DNA from: Bifidobacterium platyrrhinorum
GTDB lineage: Bacteria > Actinomycetota > Actinomycetes > Actinomycetales > Bifidobacteriaceae
Reading direction: 5' to 3'
DNA: 64,000 bases
Assembly (NCBI RefSeq): GCF_010667645.1
Contig: NZ_WHZV01000007.1
Location: forward strand, 36,238 to 100,237
A program made the translations under genes and the position numbers. This document shows positions 38,811 through 48,793 of the stretch, piece after piece. The notes under the pieces were generated by a model. That model worked only from the letters and a program-made list of their open reading frames with translations. It did not search any database and was not told where the DNA came from. Position 1 is the first letter of the stretch. Each line of letters opens with the position of its first letter.

Positions 38811-39353
38811 TCACAGGTCCAGATACCAGTAGGACATGCCGCGCATCGTGCCGGTGGAGTCGGTGGCGGCGTCCGGCAGCTCGCCGAACCGGGTGAAGCC
38901 GAAGCGGCGCATCAGGGCGATGGAGCCGGCGTTGTCGGCGAAGATGACGCCGATGGCCTTGCGCATGCCGCGCTCCCTCGCCTCGTCGAGCAGATGGTCG
39001 AGCAGGAACGTGCCGACGCCGCGGCGGCGCCATCGCGGCGCGATGTAGTAGGCGAGGTCGGTGACGCCGTCGTACCCGGCGCGGTCGTAGAAGACGGACA
39101 GGGCACCGAAGGCGACGACCGGCCCATGGGAGGTTCCGTCGCCACGGGTGATTCCCTCGTCATCCCCGCCGTCCGCCGTCTCGACGACGAACACCCCGTA
39201 GGGCGGCTTGTGCGATTCGACCCATGCGCGGCGCTGTTCGAAGGTGCGCGGCGTCAGATCGGCGGTGGAGCCTCCTTCGACGACGGATGCGTTGTAGATG
39301 TCGGTGACGGCCCGGAGATCGGATTCGGTCGCGGCGCGGAACACATAGGGCAT
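38811..39353 (-). CDS. GNAT N-acetyltransferase, phosphinothricin-acetyltransferase-like
   Basis: A 180-residue GNAT enzyme. Its start VFRAATESDLRAVTDIYNA and the motif DLAYYIAPRWRRRGVGTFLL (acetyl-CoA binding) resemble the Pat/Bar-type group, which acetylates small amines or amino-acid analogues. A Gly/Asp-rich insertion lies at about residues 60-75. ATG 39353 is the likely start; a GTG two codons upstream is possible. Substrate unknown. Confidence 0.82.
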   Translation of the reverse strand: MPYVFRAATESDLRAVTDIYNASVVEGGSTADLTPRTFEQRRAWVESHKPPYGVFVVETADGGDDEGITRGDGTSHGPVVAFGALSVFYDRAGYDGVTDLAYYIAPRWRRRGVGTFLLDHLLDEARERGMRKAIGVIFADNAGSIALMRRFGFTRFGELPDAATDSTGTMRGMSYWYLDL

Positions 39354-39372
39354 GGCCACAGGCTAGCATCCG

Positions 39373-39560
39373 GCGCGACGAATTCCGGGAAACGCCCCCA
39401 TGCTCCGGATTCTGTCGCGCTGAGGCGTCATCAGCGCGACATATTCGGGGAAACGGGGACTTCCTCCCGAATATGTCGCGATGAGGCGTTGTCGGCGCGA
39501 CATATTCGGGCGTATGGACCCGTTCCGCGGAATTTCCCGCGCCGCTTGAACGGCGCTGAT
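39373..39560. repeat. Three 61-bp palindromic tandem units
   Basis: GCGCGAC starts a unit at 39373, 39434 and 39495, a constant 61-bp period. In the best unit, CGCGACATATTCGGG is mirrored by CCCGAATATGTCGCG, and units are joined by a conserved ATGAGGCGT-type linker. Units 1 and 3 are diverged versions. The array fills the spacer between the GNAT and UPF0182 genes and encodes no plausible protein. Confidence 0.7.
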
Positions 39561-39577
39561 GCGGGATGAACATGAGA

Positions 39578-39635
39578 AACCGCACCTCCGATCATCGAAT
39601 CCGGATTACTCCAGTCCAACAATCGGGGTGCGGTT
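39578..39635 (-). terminator. Terminator of the UPF0182 gene
   Basis: AACCGCACC and CCGAT (39578-39592) pair with ATCGG and GGTGCGGTT (39622-39635) with one bulge, enclosing a long loop. On the minus strand it is followed by TCTCATGTT. Confidence 0.6.
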
Positions 39636-39660
39636 CAGAACGACCGGGACGAGAGACTCG

Positions 39661-42600
39661 TCACCGCTCCAGTTCGATGGCCTTGTTAAGGGCGTCCTGA
39701 AGGGCCTTCTGGGCTTCGCCGTAGGCGGTCCAGTCGCCGTCCTTCAGGGCCTGCTGGCCGTCCTTCATCGCCTGCGCGGCGTCGTTGAGCGCCTGCTGGA
39801 GCTCTGGGCTGCGCGACGTGGAGGACTGCGACCCGGACGGGGAGGACGAATCGTCCTTCTTCGACTGGTCGCCCTCGGTCTTGCCAGACGGATCCGAACC
39901 GCCGGAGACGTTCGCCGCATCCCCCGCGGAGGCGCCCGAGTCGCCGCCGAACACCTGGTCGAGCGCCTCGTCGAGCGTGTCGGCGAAGCCGACCTGGTCG
40001 CCGAACGCGACGAGCGTCTTCTTGAGCAGCGGGAACGACGTGGCGCCCGAGGACTTCACGTACACGGGCTGCACGTACACGAGGCCGCCGCCCAACGGCA
40101 GGGTGAGCAGGTTGCCGCGCACCACGTTCGTGGAGCCGGATTGCAGGAGGTTGAGCTCCTTGGACACGTCGGCGTCCGCGTTGAAGTTGTTCTGCGCCTG
40201 TCCGGGGCCGGGCACGTTGGAGTCCTTGGGCAGCTCCTGCAATCGCAATGTGCCGTAGTTCGGCCCGATCTCGCCCTTCTTCGAGCCCGCGTCGGAGTCG
40301 ACGGAGAGGAATCCGGTGAGGATCTCGCGCGTCGACGTGCCGGCGGGGATGTACGAGGAGGTCAGCGAGAACACCGGCTCCTTGGTGCCGCCGGTCTGCA
40401 GCGTCAGGTAGTAGGGCGGCTGGAGGATGTCCTGGTCCTGCTGGGACTGCGGCTCGGTGGGATCGACCGGCGTCTGCCAGAAGTCCTCGCCCGAGTAGTA
40501 CTGGCTGGCGGAGGTGACGTGGTACTTGGCGAGCAGCTCGCGCTGCACCTTGAACAGGTTCTCCGGGTAGCGCATGTGGCTCATGAGGTCGCCGGAGATG
40601 TCGGACAGCTGGTGGTACTGGCCAGGGAAGACCTGCTCCCACGCCCTGATGACCGGATCGGACTTGTCCCACACGTACAGGTCGACGGAGCCATCGTAGG
40701 CGTCGACGGTGGCCTTCACCGAGTTGCGGATGTAGTTCGCCTGCTGCGAGCCGAGGCCGGTCACGGTCGAGGAGCTCACGGTGGTGGAGTCCTTGGTCGC
40801 CGAGCCGAGGTCGGTCATCTGCGAGTACGGGTACGCGTCGGACGTGGTGTAGCCGTCGACGATCCACTTGACGCGGCCGTCGACCACCGCCGGGTAGACG
40901 CGGCCGTCGAGCGTGAGGTACGGGGCAACCTTGGCGACGCGTTCGCGGGGCGAGCGGTCGTAGAGAATCTGCGAGGCGGAGGTCACGCGGTCGGAGAAGA
41001 GGATCTGGTCGGAGCCGAAACGGATCGCGTACAGGAGACGCGAGAACAGGTTGCCGACGGACGGGCCGCTGTTCCCCTTGAACGTGTTGGTCGCGCCCTT
41101 CGACCCGGTCGGGTAGTCGAACTCCCATGCGGCGGTGCCTTCGGGCGCGCCGACGATCGAGTATTCGCTCATGTTGGGCGAGAAGTAGATGCGCGGCTCG
41201 TACTTCTCGGATTCGGTGAGCTTGCCCTGCGTGGGGATGCCGGATTCGAAGAACTCGGGCTGGCCGTCGGCGGTCACCTTGTTGCCGTAGGCGGCGACGA
41301 CGCCGTAGCCGTGCGTGTACACGGTGTGGTCGTTCACCCAGTTGCGGTTGTCGTTGCCGGCGAGGTCGAGCTCGCGGGCGGCGATGACCGTGTCCTGGCT
41401 CTTGCCGTCCACCTCGTACTTGTCGACGGCGAGCGTGTCGGCGAACGTGTAGTACTGCTTGGACTGCTGGAGCTGCTTGAACGTCGGGGAGACGACCTGC
41501 GGGTCGAGCAGGCGGATCTGCGCCGTGGTCTCGCCCTCCGAGCTCAGCGCGCCGGATTCGCCCTTCGTGGTGGCCTTGTAGTTCTCGGTCTTGAGCTTGT
41601 CGAGGCCGTAGGCGGCGCGCGTGGCGTCGATGTTGCGCTGGATGTACGTGGATTCCATCTCCTGCGCGTTCGGGTTGACGCGGAAGCGCTGCAGCAGCGC
41701 CGGCCACACGATGGTCAGAACCATGGAGACGACGACCACGACGGCGATGGCGACGACCGGCGTACGCCATGCCTTCAGGGCGGCGGAGGCGCGCACTCCG
41801 AGCGGCTGCGCGCCCTCCAGCGCATGCGAGCGCATGAGCCACACGCCGAGCACGACGCCGAGGACCGCGATGAGCGCGGCCATGATGAACGTGACCGGGA
41901 TGGTCGCGTTGACGGTGGTGTACGTGGCGCCGGTGATGCGCGAGCCCTGCTGGGTGAGGTGCGCGAACACGCCGAGCGCGGTGGAGGCGGCGAGCGCGAA
42001 CATGTTGAGCATGAGCCACACGGCGATCTGGCGGCGGGCGCGCTTCGTGATGGCGAACAGTCCGCGGCCGTTCACCGGCATGGTCAGGCGGATGCCGCCC
42101 ATCATCACGTGGGTGGCGACGGAGAAGACGATGCCGATGAGCAGCAGCATCGACACGGCGGACATGACGAGCCGCAGGCCCGGCAGCACGAACACGTAGA
42201 AGCCGTTGTCGAGGCCGAACTGCGGGTCCTTGACGCCGAAGCTCTGCGCGTGGAACAGGAGCAGCACGTCGGCCCAGTTCGCGTTGAACTGCGCGCCGAA
42301 CACGGCACCGACGATGACCGAGATCGCGGCGGCGACGCGGCGCGCGGTCTTCGAGCTGACGGTCTGCTTCACCTCGACCACGTCGCCGTCGACGCGCACG
42401 CGGCGGCCGTCGGCGGAGTCGGGGCGGGCCCGGATCGCGAGCCACGCGGACAGGAAGCCGACGAGGCCCATGAGCAGCGCGTACGCGACCCACAGGCCGA
42501 CCTTGACGCCCAGCTGCGTCCACACGACCGACTGGAAGCCGAGCTGGCCGTACCACATGAGGTCGGTGATGAAGCGCGAGAGGGCGAAGAACAGGCCGAC

Positions 42601-42906
42601 GATGACGGCGAGCGCCAGCACGACGCCGATGAGGACCTTGGTGCCGCGGTCCACTCCCCCTCGCGGCCTTCCGGGTTTGCGCGTGATGCGCGGGAATCCG
42701 GGGCCGAACGGGGGCCGTCCCGCTCCCCCGCCGCGTCGGGCGCCGGCGTCCGCGCCGTCGTCGCCGTCCGTCTCGACGTTGATGATGATCGGATCGTCGT
42801 CGGAGCGTTCGGCGCGCCCCTGCGATCCGTTCCGACCGGACCGCCCGCGGTTGCCGCGCGGGTCGAAATCGGGGTCGAACATACCGAATATATCTGCGAA
42901 TGACAT
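39661..42906 (-). CDS. UPF0182 family membrane protein
   Basis: A 1081-residue protein of the UPF0182 family, typical of actinobacteria. After a disordered Gly/Arg/Asp-rich tail (about 1-85) come seven hydrophobic helices (about 88-365), then a very large extracytoplasmic domain containing RAAYGLDKLKTENY, MSEYSIVGAPEG and FAIRFGS-like conserved blocks, ending in a low-complexity Ser/Asp/Lys segment and an Ala/Gln-rich coiled coil with DGQQALKDGDW. Function unknown. It stands alone between a terminator and the divergent GH3 gene. Confidence 0.93.
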   Translation of the reverse strand: MSFADIFGMFDPDFDPRGNRGRSGRNGSQGRAERSDDDPIIINVETDGDDGADAGARRGGGAGRPPFGPGFPRITRKPGRPRGGVDRGTKVLIGVVLALAVIVGLFFALSRFITDLMWYGQLGFQSVVWTQLGVKVGLWVAYALLMGLVGFLSAWLAIRARPDSADGRRVRVDGDVVEVKQTVSSKTARRVAAAISVIVGAVFGAQFNANWADVLLLFHAQSFGVKDPQFGLDNGFYVFVLPGLRLVMSAVSMLLLIGIVFSVATHVMMGGIRLTMPVNGRGLFAITKRARRQIAVWLMLNMFALAASTALGVFAHLTQQGSRITGATYTTVNATIPVTFIMAALIAVLGVVLGVWLMRSHALEGAQPLGVRASAALKAWRTPVVAIAVVVVVSMVLTIVWPALLQRFRVNPNAQEMESTYIQRNIDATRAAYGLDKLKTENYKATTKGESGALSSEGETTAQIRLLDPQVVSPTFKQLQQSKQYYTFADTLAVDKYEVDGKSQDTVIAARELDLAGNDNRNWVNDHTVYTHGYGVVAAYGNKVTADGQPEFFESGIPTQGKLTESEKYEPRIYFSPNMSEYSIVGAPEGTAAWEFDYPTGSKGATNTFKGNSGPSVGNLFSRLLYAIRFGSDQILFSDRVTSASQILYDRSPRERVAKVAPYLTLDGRVYPAVVDGRVKWIVDGYTTSDAYPYSQMTDLGSATKDSTTVSSSTVTGLGSQQANYIRNSVKATVDAYDGSVDLYVWDKSDPVIRAWEQVFPGQYHQLSDISGDLMSHMRYPENLFKVQRELLAKYHVTSASQYYSGEDFWQTPVDPTEPQSQQDQDILQPPYYLTLQTGGTKEPVFSLTSSYIPAGTSTREILTGFLSVDSDAGSKKGEIGPNYGTLRLQELPKDSNVPGPGQAQNNFNADADVSKELNLLQSGSTNVVRGNLLTLPLGGGLVYVQPVYVKSSGATSFPLLKKTLVAFGDQVGFADTLDEALDQVFGGDSGASAGDAANVSGGSDPSGKTEGDQSKKDDSSSPSGSQSSTSRSPELQQALNDAAQAMKDGQQALKDGDWTAYGEAQKALQDALNKAIELER

Positions 42907-43030
42907 GATTCCAGCCTACAAATAGGTAGGGAATGTCAATTCGCGCCCGTTCGCCCGGGGCGCAGACGCGCCGCAGTGTATCCTCGTGCGCAGGCGGTCG
43001 CCGGAAGAGGCGGCGCGAGAAGGAGTGGTG

Positions 43031-44323
43031 ATGGCGGGACATCGGCGCGATCGGGGACGCGGCAGGTACGGAAGGTACGGCAGTGGCGTGTATCGGAAGG
43101 CGGCGCGCACGCGGCGCGGGTCCGCGGGCGTGGCGGTCGCCGTCGTGGCCGCCGTGCTCGTCGTGGCGTCGGTCGTGGCGTTCCTGTGCCTGCCGAACAT
43201 CCGTCGCGGCGGTGACGCCGCGCCGACCGGCGGCTCCGGCCCGTCCTCGCTGACGCGGGGCGGGACTCCGGCGCCGGGCGACCCGGTCACGGCGAGGGCG
43301 AAGGCGCTGGTGGACGGCATGACGCTTGAGGAGCGCGTGGGCCAGCTGGTGATGGCGCCGCTGTTCGCCGGCGACGACCCGTCCGTGCTCGAGGACGCGA
43401 TCTCCGGACGGCATGTGGGTTCGGTGCTCGTCATCGGCAACTGGCGCGGCGGCGTGGCCGACGTGCGACGGGCGGTCGACACCCTGCAATCGTATGCGCC
43501 ACAGGGTGCGGGGCTTATCGTCGCCACCGACCAGGAGGGCGGGCAGGTGCAGCATCTGTCCGGCGCGGGCTTCGACGAGATGCCCAGCGCCGTGGAACAG
43601 GGACGCATGGATCCGGCGCGATTGCGCTCGTCCGCGGCCGGCTGGGGCGGCCAGTTGGCGCAGGCGGGCGTCAACGTCGATCTGGCGCCGGTGACGGACA
43701 CGGTGGTCGGCGAACGGTCGGCGAACGATCCGATCGGCGCGCTCGACCGCGACTTCGGTCTTGACGCGGCCGGCAACGCCTCGCATGCCGCGGCGTTCGT
43801 CGAGGGGCTGCGCGACGCGGGCGTGCAGGCGTCGGTCAAGCATTATCCGGGTCTGGGCGCGGTGAAGGGCAACACCGATTTCACCGCCGAGGGCATCGTC
43901 GACACGACGACCACGGCCGACGGCGCGGAGATCTCCGCCTTCCATACGGTGATCGGCCAGGCGCGGCCGGCGATGGTGATGATGTCGCTCGCCACCTACC
44001 AGTCCATCGACGCCGCCAATCCGGCCGCGTTCTCGTCGACGATCATCGACGGCGTCCTGCGTGGACGCCAGGGCTTCGACGGCGTGGTCACCTCGGATTC
44101 GCTGTCCGCCACGGCGGTCAGCGGCACGCCGACCGACCAGTTGGGCGTGCGTCTCGTCGAGGCGGGCGGCGATCTGGCGTGCATCGGCCAGAGCGGTTAC
44201 GTCACGCCGATCCTCGACGGACTGGAGGCGAAGGCGAAGGCGGACGACGCGTTCGCGGCCAAGGTCGCGCGTTCCGCCGAACGCGTCGTGCGCCTCAAGC
44301 TCCGGATGGGGCTGATGCACTGA
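43031..44323 (+). CDS. Glycoside hydrolase family 3 protein, NagZ-like
   Basis: A 430-residue GH3 barrel protein with a basic N-terminus and one signal anchor (about 35-60), so extracytoplasmic. The family motifs are EERVGQLVMAPLF, ATDQEGGQVQHL, APVTDTVVGERS, VKHYPGLG and GVVTSDSLS with the nucleophile Asp. NagZ-type enzymes cleave beta-N-acetylglucosamine using a His in a flexible GHGxxxxDSH loop; here the loop reads GLGAVKGNTDFT without that His. It may act differently or be weak. ATG 43031 follows AAGGAG. Confidence 0.85.
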   Translation: MAGHRRDRGRGRYGRYGSGVYRKAARTRRGSAGVAVAVVAAVLVVASVVAFLCLPNIRRGGDAAPTGGSGPSSLTRGGTPAPGDPVTARAKALVDGMTLEERVGQLVMAPLFAGDDPSVLEDAISGRHVGSVLVIGNWRGGVADVRRAVDTLQSYAPQGAGLIVATDQEGGQVQHLSGAGFDEMPSAVEQGRMDPARLRSSAAGWGGQLAQAGVNVDLAPVTDTVVGERSANDPIGALDRDFGLDAAGNASHAAAFVEGLRDAGVQASVKHYPGLGAVKGNTDFTAEGIVDTTTTADGAEISAFHTVIGQARPAMVMMSLATYQSIDAANPAAFSSTIIDGVLRGRQGFDGVVTSDSLSATAVSGTPTDQLGVRLVEAGGDLACIGQSGYVTPILDGLEAKAKADDAFAAKVARSAERVVRLKLRMGLMH

Positions 44324-44331
44324 GAACGGAG

Positions 44332-44416
44332 CGGCCTGCGGTGTTCCCTGTCGGGACCATTAAGGACTTGGCCTGAGCGGCCCGGAGCGTGTCCCGACAG
44401 GGAACACCGCAGGCCG
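44332..44416. terminator. Long 26-bp perfect stem between convergent genes
   Basis: The arms 44332-44357 and 44391-44416 are exactly complementary around a 33-nt loop that contains a smaller stem. No T-tract follows. It probably stops both the GH3 and nadD transcripts, but is much longer than needed. Confidence 0.6.
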
Positions 44417-44427
44417 TGGGCGATGCG

Positions 44428-45204
44428 CTAGCGGTACAGCCCGTGCTTGCCGATGTACTGGACGACGCCGTCCGGCACGAGGTACCAGACCGGTTCGTCG
44501 TGTTCGGCGCGGCGGCGCACGTCGGTGGAGCTGATCGCCAGCGCGGGGATCTCCAGCGTGTCCACCTTGCCCTCGGGCAGCCTCACGCCCTCCGGCGAGG
44601 AATAGCCGGGCCTGGTGACGGCGACGAAGTGGGCCAGGTCCCACATCTTCTCCGCGTCCTTCCACTGCATGATCTCGGCGACCGCGTCCGCACCGGTGAT
44701 GAAGAACAGTTCGGCGTCGGGCCGTTGCGCGCGGATGTCGCGCAGCGTGTCGATGGTGTAGGTCACGCCGGGACGGTCGATGTCGACGCGGCTGACGGTG
44801 AACTTCGGGTTGGAGGCGGTGGCGATCACCGTCATCAGATAACGGTCCTCGGCGTTGGTCACGTGTTTGTCGAGCTTGAACACGGGACGGCCGGTGGGCA
44901 CGAAGATCACCTCGTCGAGGTCGTACACCCATGCCACCTCGCTGGCGGCGACCAGGTGGCCGTTGTGGATCGGGTCGAACGTGCCGCCCATGATGCCGAT
45001 GCGCGGCGTGGCGTGCCAGTTGCCGCGCGCGGACCGGCGGGTGGCGCCGCCCCGCGCGGAGGCGGGACCGGATTCGGAGCCGCCGGTGCCGGGCGCGCCC
45101 GCATTGGCCACGTTGGCCGCCGCCTCCACCGAATCGACGGACAGGTCGGACATGCGGCGTTCGCCGGGGTTCAGGCCCCCGGCATCGATGCCGGCCGCGT
45201 TCAC
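44428..45204 (-). CDS. nadD: Nicotinate-nucleotide adenylyltransferase
   Basis: A 258-residue NadD. After an unusual N-terminal extension of about 60 residues rich in Ala/Gly, the nucleotidyltransferase fold starts with [18 protein letters not shown] and ends with the ISSTDVRRR motif. It makes deamido-NAD from nicotinate mononucleotide. The GTG at 45204 overlaps the stop of the upstream gene (GTGA) and has GGAGGG nearby; the ATG at 45153 is an alternative start. It is the last gene of the proA operon. Confidence 0.94.
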   Translation of the reverse strand: MNAAGIDAGGLNPGERRMSDLSVDSVEAAANVANAGAPGTGGSESGPASARGGATRRSARGNWHATPRIGIMGGTFDPIHNGHLVAASEVAWVYDLDEVIFVPTGRPVFKLDKHVTNAEDRYLMTVIATASNPKFTVSRVDIDRPGVTYTIDTLRDIRAQRPDAELFFITGADAVAEIMQWKDAEKMWDLAHFVAVTRPGYSSPEGVRLPEGKVDTLEIPALAISSTDVRRRAEHDEPVWYLVPDGVVQYIGKHGLYR

Positions 45205-45818
45205 GCGCGTCCCTCCGCCTTGCGTTCGGCCGCTTCCTCGCGCAATTCGTTGTGCTCGGCCTGTTCGGTCTCCTGTTCGATCTCCATGGCGGTGGGGCTG
45301 CCGTCCTTCGGGTCGATCTTGCCCATGTCCTCGTCCCATTCGTCCTGCACGACGCGGCGGATCTCCGCGAACGTGGGCAGCGGGAAGTCGGGCTGGTAGA
45401 GGCGGCGCACCTCGGCGACGCGCTCGGTGACGCGGATGAGCGTGTCGGTCATGCCGTCCACGTCGCCTTCGCGTTCGAGCGTGGCGAAGCGCGCGATGTA
45501 CTCCTCCATCGCCTCCATGTGGGAGCGGACGGCCTTCAGCTGGTCGTCGTCCAGGTCGACGACGTCCGGCGCGTGCTCGTCGGGCCAGCCGATGAGCACG
45601 GCGTCCGCGTATTCGAGCGAGGAGCGTTGCGACGCCGAGGCGATGCCGTCCTCGATCTGCACGAGGAACACGTACCGCACGATGCTCAGGCGTTCGGCCG
45701 CGATCTTGAGCCCGCAGCGCGGGTCGTCGAGGTCGAGGTCGTCGCGCAGCTCGGTGATCGGCACGCTCATGCCGTCGTTCATGGTCTTCCCGTCGGTAGT
45801 TTCGTTCACGTCGCTCAT
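45201..45818 (-). CDS. Hypothetical protein between proA and nadD
   Basis: A 205-residue acidic, helical, soluble protein with no recognised domain. Its middle reads [20 protein letters not shown] and its C-terminus is Glu/Ala/Lys-rich, probably coiled coil. It overlaps proA (ATGA) at its start and nadD (GTGA) at its end, so the three genes are translationally coupled. Function unknown. Confidence 0.8.
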   Translation of the reverse strand: MSDVNETTDGKTMNDGMSVPITELRDDLDLDDPRCGLKIAAERLSIVRYVFLVQIEDGIASASQRSSLEYADAVLIGWPDEHAPDVVDLDDDQLKAVRSHMEAMEEYIARFATLEREGDVDGMTDTLIRVTERVAEVRRLYQPDFPLPTFAEIRRVVQDEWDEDMGKIDPKDGSPTAMEIEQETEQAEHNELREEAAERKAEGRA

Positions 45819-47131
45819 GCGCGCACCTGCCCCCTGCCGTATCCGATCCATTTCGTGGTGGTCATCTCCCTCAGGCCCATCGGCCCGCGGGCGTGCATCT
45901 TCTGCGTGGAGATGCCGAGTTCCGCGCCGAAGCCGAACACGCCGCCGTCGGTGAACCGCGTGGAGGCGTTGACCATGACGACGGCCGAATCGATGCGCGA
46001 GGTGAACTCCTCGACGGCCGTGTAGTCCTCGGCGATGATCGATTCGGTGTGTCCGGTGGAGTGCGCGTTGATGTGGTCGATGGCCTCGTCGAGCGAGCCG
46101 ACGACGCGCACGCCCATTTCGAGCGCGAGGTATTCGGTGTCCCAGTCCTCGGCGGTCGCGTGCGTGAGCAGTCCGTCCGCCGCGGCCCGCGGCGCGGCGG
46201 CGTCGATGATCGCGTAGGCGCGGTCGTCGGCGTGGAGCGTCACGCCCGCGTCGAGGAGCGCGGCGGCGGCCACGGGCAGGAACGTCGCGGCGACGCGCCC
46301 GTGCACGAGCAGTTTCTCGGCGGCGTTGCACACGCCGACGCGCTGCGTCTTCGCGTTGATGATGATCGGGACCGCCTTGGCGGGGTCGCCGGAGGCGTCC
46401 ATGTAGATGTGCACGTTGCCGGCGCCCGTCTCGATGACCGGCACCTTCGAGTTCTCGACGACCGCCCGGATGAGCCCCTTGCCGCCGCGCGGCACGAGCA
46501 GGTCGATGTGGCCGCGCGCCTCCATCATGGCGGTGGCGCCCTCGCGGCCGAAGTCGTCGACGGTGGCGACGAGTGACGGGTCGAGGCCCTCCGCGCGCAG
46601 CACGTCGCCGATCACGGCGAGCGTGGCCGCGTTCGTGCGTTCGGCCGCATGGCCGCCGCGCAGGATCGCCGCGTTGCCGGATTTGAGGCACAGGGAGGCG
46701 ACGTCGACGGTGACGTTGGGCCGCGCCTCGTAGATCATGCCGATGACGCCGATCGGCACGCGCGTCTGGGTCAGACGCATGCCGTTGGGCAGGTTGTAGC
46801 CGCGCACGATCTCGCCGACCGGATCGGGCAGGGAGGCGACGTGGCGCACGCCGTCGGCGGCGGCACCGACCCGCGCCTCGTCGAAGAGCAGGCGGTCGAG
46901 CTTGCCTTCGTCCATGCCGGCCGCGCGGGATGCGGCCATGTCCCCGGCGTTGGCTTCGGCGATCTCGCCGGCGCGTGCGTCGAGCGCATCCGCGACGGCG
47001 GCGAGCAGATGGTTCTTCGCGTCCGTGTCCGCCCGCGCGAGCGCCCGCTGCGCGCGTGCGGCGGCGTCGGCGCGTGCGCAGACCGCGTCGAAGACGGACT
47101 GCGGCACCGCGGCTTCCTCGTTCTTCGTCAT
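45815..47131 (-). CDS. proA: Glutamate-5-semialdehyde dehydrogenase
   Basis: A 438-residue ProA of the aldehyde dehydrogenase superfamily. The catalytic cysteine lies in [17 protein letters not shown]; the cofactor region [19 protein letters not shown] and the block [16 protein letters not shown] are intact. It reduces gamma-glutamyl phosphate to the semialdehyde in proline synthesis. I prefer ATG 47131, six bases after AAGGTGA; the ATG at 47137 overlaps that site. No proB is adjacent. Confidence 0.95.
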   Translation of the reverse strand: MTKNEEAAVPQSVFDAVCARADAAARAQRALARADTDAKNHLLAAVADALDARAGEIAEANAGDMAASRAAGMDEGKLDRLLFDEARVGAAADGVRHVASLPDPVGEIVRGYNLPNGMRLTQTRVPIGVIGMIYEARPNVTVDVASLCLKSGNAAILRGGHAAERTNAATLAVIGDVLRAEGLDPSLVATVDDFGREGATAMMEARGHIDLLVPRGGKGLIRAVVENSKVPVIETGAGNVHIYMDASGDPAKAVPIIINAKTQRVGVCNAAEKLLVHGRVAATFLPVAAAALLDAGVTLHADDRAYAIIDAAAPRAAADGLLTHATAEDWDTEYLALEMGVRVVGSLDEAIDHINAHSTGHTESIIAEDYTAVEEFTSRIDSAVVMVNASTRFTDGGVFGFGAELGISTQKMHARGPMGLREMTTTKWIGYGRGQVRA

Positions 47132-47222
47132 AACCATTCACCTTACCGCACATCAATGTCAGGATGCGCGGCAGCATCCGCGCCGGAACCGGCGGGCGGG
47201 GCGAACGGTCCCGCATATGGGA

Positions 47223-47246
47223 AAGGCTCCCGCGAAGGGGAGCCTT
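47223..47246 (-). terminator. Hairpin after glyA
   Basis: AAGGCTCCC pairs with GGGAGCCTT around a 6-nt loop, about 55 bases after the glyA stop on the minus strand; followed by TTCCC. Confidence 0.55.
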
Positions 47247-47299
47247 GGCGTCCACGGATCCGGCGAAGGGGCCCGATCCGCGATCAGTGAATCAGTGGA

Positions 47300-48607
47300 T
47301 CAGTGGATCTGGTCGAGGTCCGGGTAGAGCGGGAAGTCCTCGACGAGCTTGTCGACGCGGGCCTTGAGGGCTTCGACGTCGGCGGACGGGCCGGCGGCGA
47401 GCGCGGTGCCGATGATGTCGGCGACCTCCTCGTACTCCTTCGGTCCGAAGCCGCGGGTGGCGAGCGCGGAGGCGCCGATGCGAAGGCCAGAGGCGACGGA
47501 GGCGGGACGCGGGTCGAACGGCACGGTGTTGCGGTTGATGGTGATGCCGCACTGGGCGAGCAGGTCCTCACCCTGCTTGCCGTCCATCTCGCTGTTGCGC
47601 AGGTCGACCATCACCAGGTGCACGTCGGTGCCGCCGGTGAGCACGCTGATGCCGTTGGCCTTGACGTCGTCGGCGAGGAGGCGCTCGGCGATGATCTTCG
47701 CGCCTTCGAGCGTGCGCTCCATGCGGTTCCTGAACTCCGGGGAGCCGGCGACCTTGAAGCTGACGGCCTTGCCGGCGATCACGTGCATGAGCGGGCCGCC
47801 CTGCTGGCCGGGGAACACGGAGGAGTTGAGCTTCTTGGCGTACTCCTGCTTGGCGAGGATGAAGCCGGAACGCGGGCCGCCGAGGGTCTTGTGGGCGGTG
47901 GAGGAGACGACGTCCGCGTACGGGACGGGGCTCGGGTGCAGGCCGGCGGCGACGAGGCCGGCGAAGTGGGCCATGTCGACCCAGAACTTGGCGCCGACCT
48001 CGTCGGCGATCTCCTTCATGGCCTTGAAGTCCTCGATGCGCGGGTAGGCGCTCCAGCCGCCGATGATCATGGCCGGGTGGGTCTCGAGGGCGCGCTGGCG
48101 GATGATCTCCGGGTCGATGCGGAAGGTCTCCGGGTTCACGCCGTAGGCTTCGGCGTGGTAGAACTTGCCGGAGAAGTTGATCTTCATGCCGTGGGTGAGG
48201 TGGCCGCCGTGGTCGAGGGCGAGGCCGAGCACGGTGTCGCCGGGCTTGACGAGCGCCTGGTAGACGGCGGCGTTGGCCTGGGCGCCGGAGTGGGGCTGGA
48301 CGTTGACGTATTCGGCGCCGAACAGCTTCTTGGCGCGTTCGCGGGCGATGGTCTCGATCTGGTCGACGTACTCGCAGCCGCCGTAGTAGCGGCGGCCCGG
48401 GTAGCCTTCGGCGTACTTGTTGGTGAGCACGGAGCCCTGGCACTGCAGCACGGCGCGCGGCACGAAGTTCTCGGATGCGATCATCTCGAGGCCGCCCTGC
48501 TGGCGGCGGAGTTCGGAGTCAAGCAGCTCGGCGATCTCGGGATCGGCGGCGCTGATGGGCGCGTTGAATGCGTCGGTGGCCTTCTGTGCGAGGGGTGAAG
48601 CGGTCAT
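47300..48607 (-). CDS. glyA: Serine hydroxymethyltransferase
   Basis: A 435-residue SHMT. The PLP lysine is in [13 protein letters not shown]; other fold motifs are [25 protein letters not shown] and [12 protein letters not shown]. It interconverts serine and glycine and supplies one-carbon units. It stands alone, with a good AAGGAG ribosome binding site. No glycine riboswitch or other leader structure is visible in the 180-bp gap to the divergent thrC. Confidence 0.97.
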   Translation of the reverse strand: MTASPLAQKATDAFNAPISAADPEIAELLDSELRRQQGGLEMIASENFVPRAVLQCQGSVLTNKYAEGYPGRRYYGGCEYVDQIETIARERAKKLFGAEYVNVQPHSGAQANAAVYQALVKPGDTVLGLALDHGGHLTHGMKINFSGKFYHAEAYGVNPETFRIDPEIIRQRALETHPAMIIGGWSAYPRIEDFKAMKEIADEVGAKFWVDMAHFAGLVAAGLHPSPVPYADVVSSTAHKTLGGPRSGFILAKQEYAKKLNSSVFPGQQGGPLMHVIAGKAVSFKVAGSPEFRNRMERTLEGAKIIAERLLADDVKANGISVLTGGTDVHLVMVDLRNSEMDGKQGEDLLAQCGITINRNTVPFDPRPASVASGLRIGASALATRGFGPKEYEEVADIIGTALAAGPSADVEALKARVDKLVEDFPLYPDLDQIH

Positions 48608-48793
48608 GTGTGCTCCTTAAACGGTGTGGGTAACGACTGGTTTGCCGTTCGGGCGCCGAGTGTACGGTCCGTTTGTGGCGAACCTGTTTCCGCCGGGTGA
48701 CGAATCTCACCCCTCGGACACCGGACGCCATGGAGCGGGGCCACGATAGACTGATGGTGGTTCATTATCCCTTCTGCAAGCTAAGGATCCGCC

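Noticed and set aside
39373..39560. CRISPR array
   Set aside because: Only three diverged units, each a palindrome with a conserved linker and no unique spacers; no cas genes nearby.
39686..44320. Minus-strand open frame of 1544 codons across UPF0182 and GH3 genes
   Set aside because: Its product is low-complexity Arg/Pro/Ala and it runs through two well-supported genes in other frames.
48608..48793. Riboswitch or leader between glyA and thrC
   Set aside because: No extended conserved pairing or terminator/antiterminator is visible in the 186 bases.
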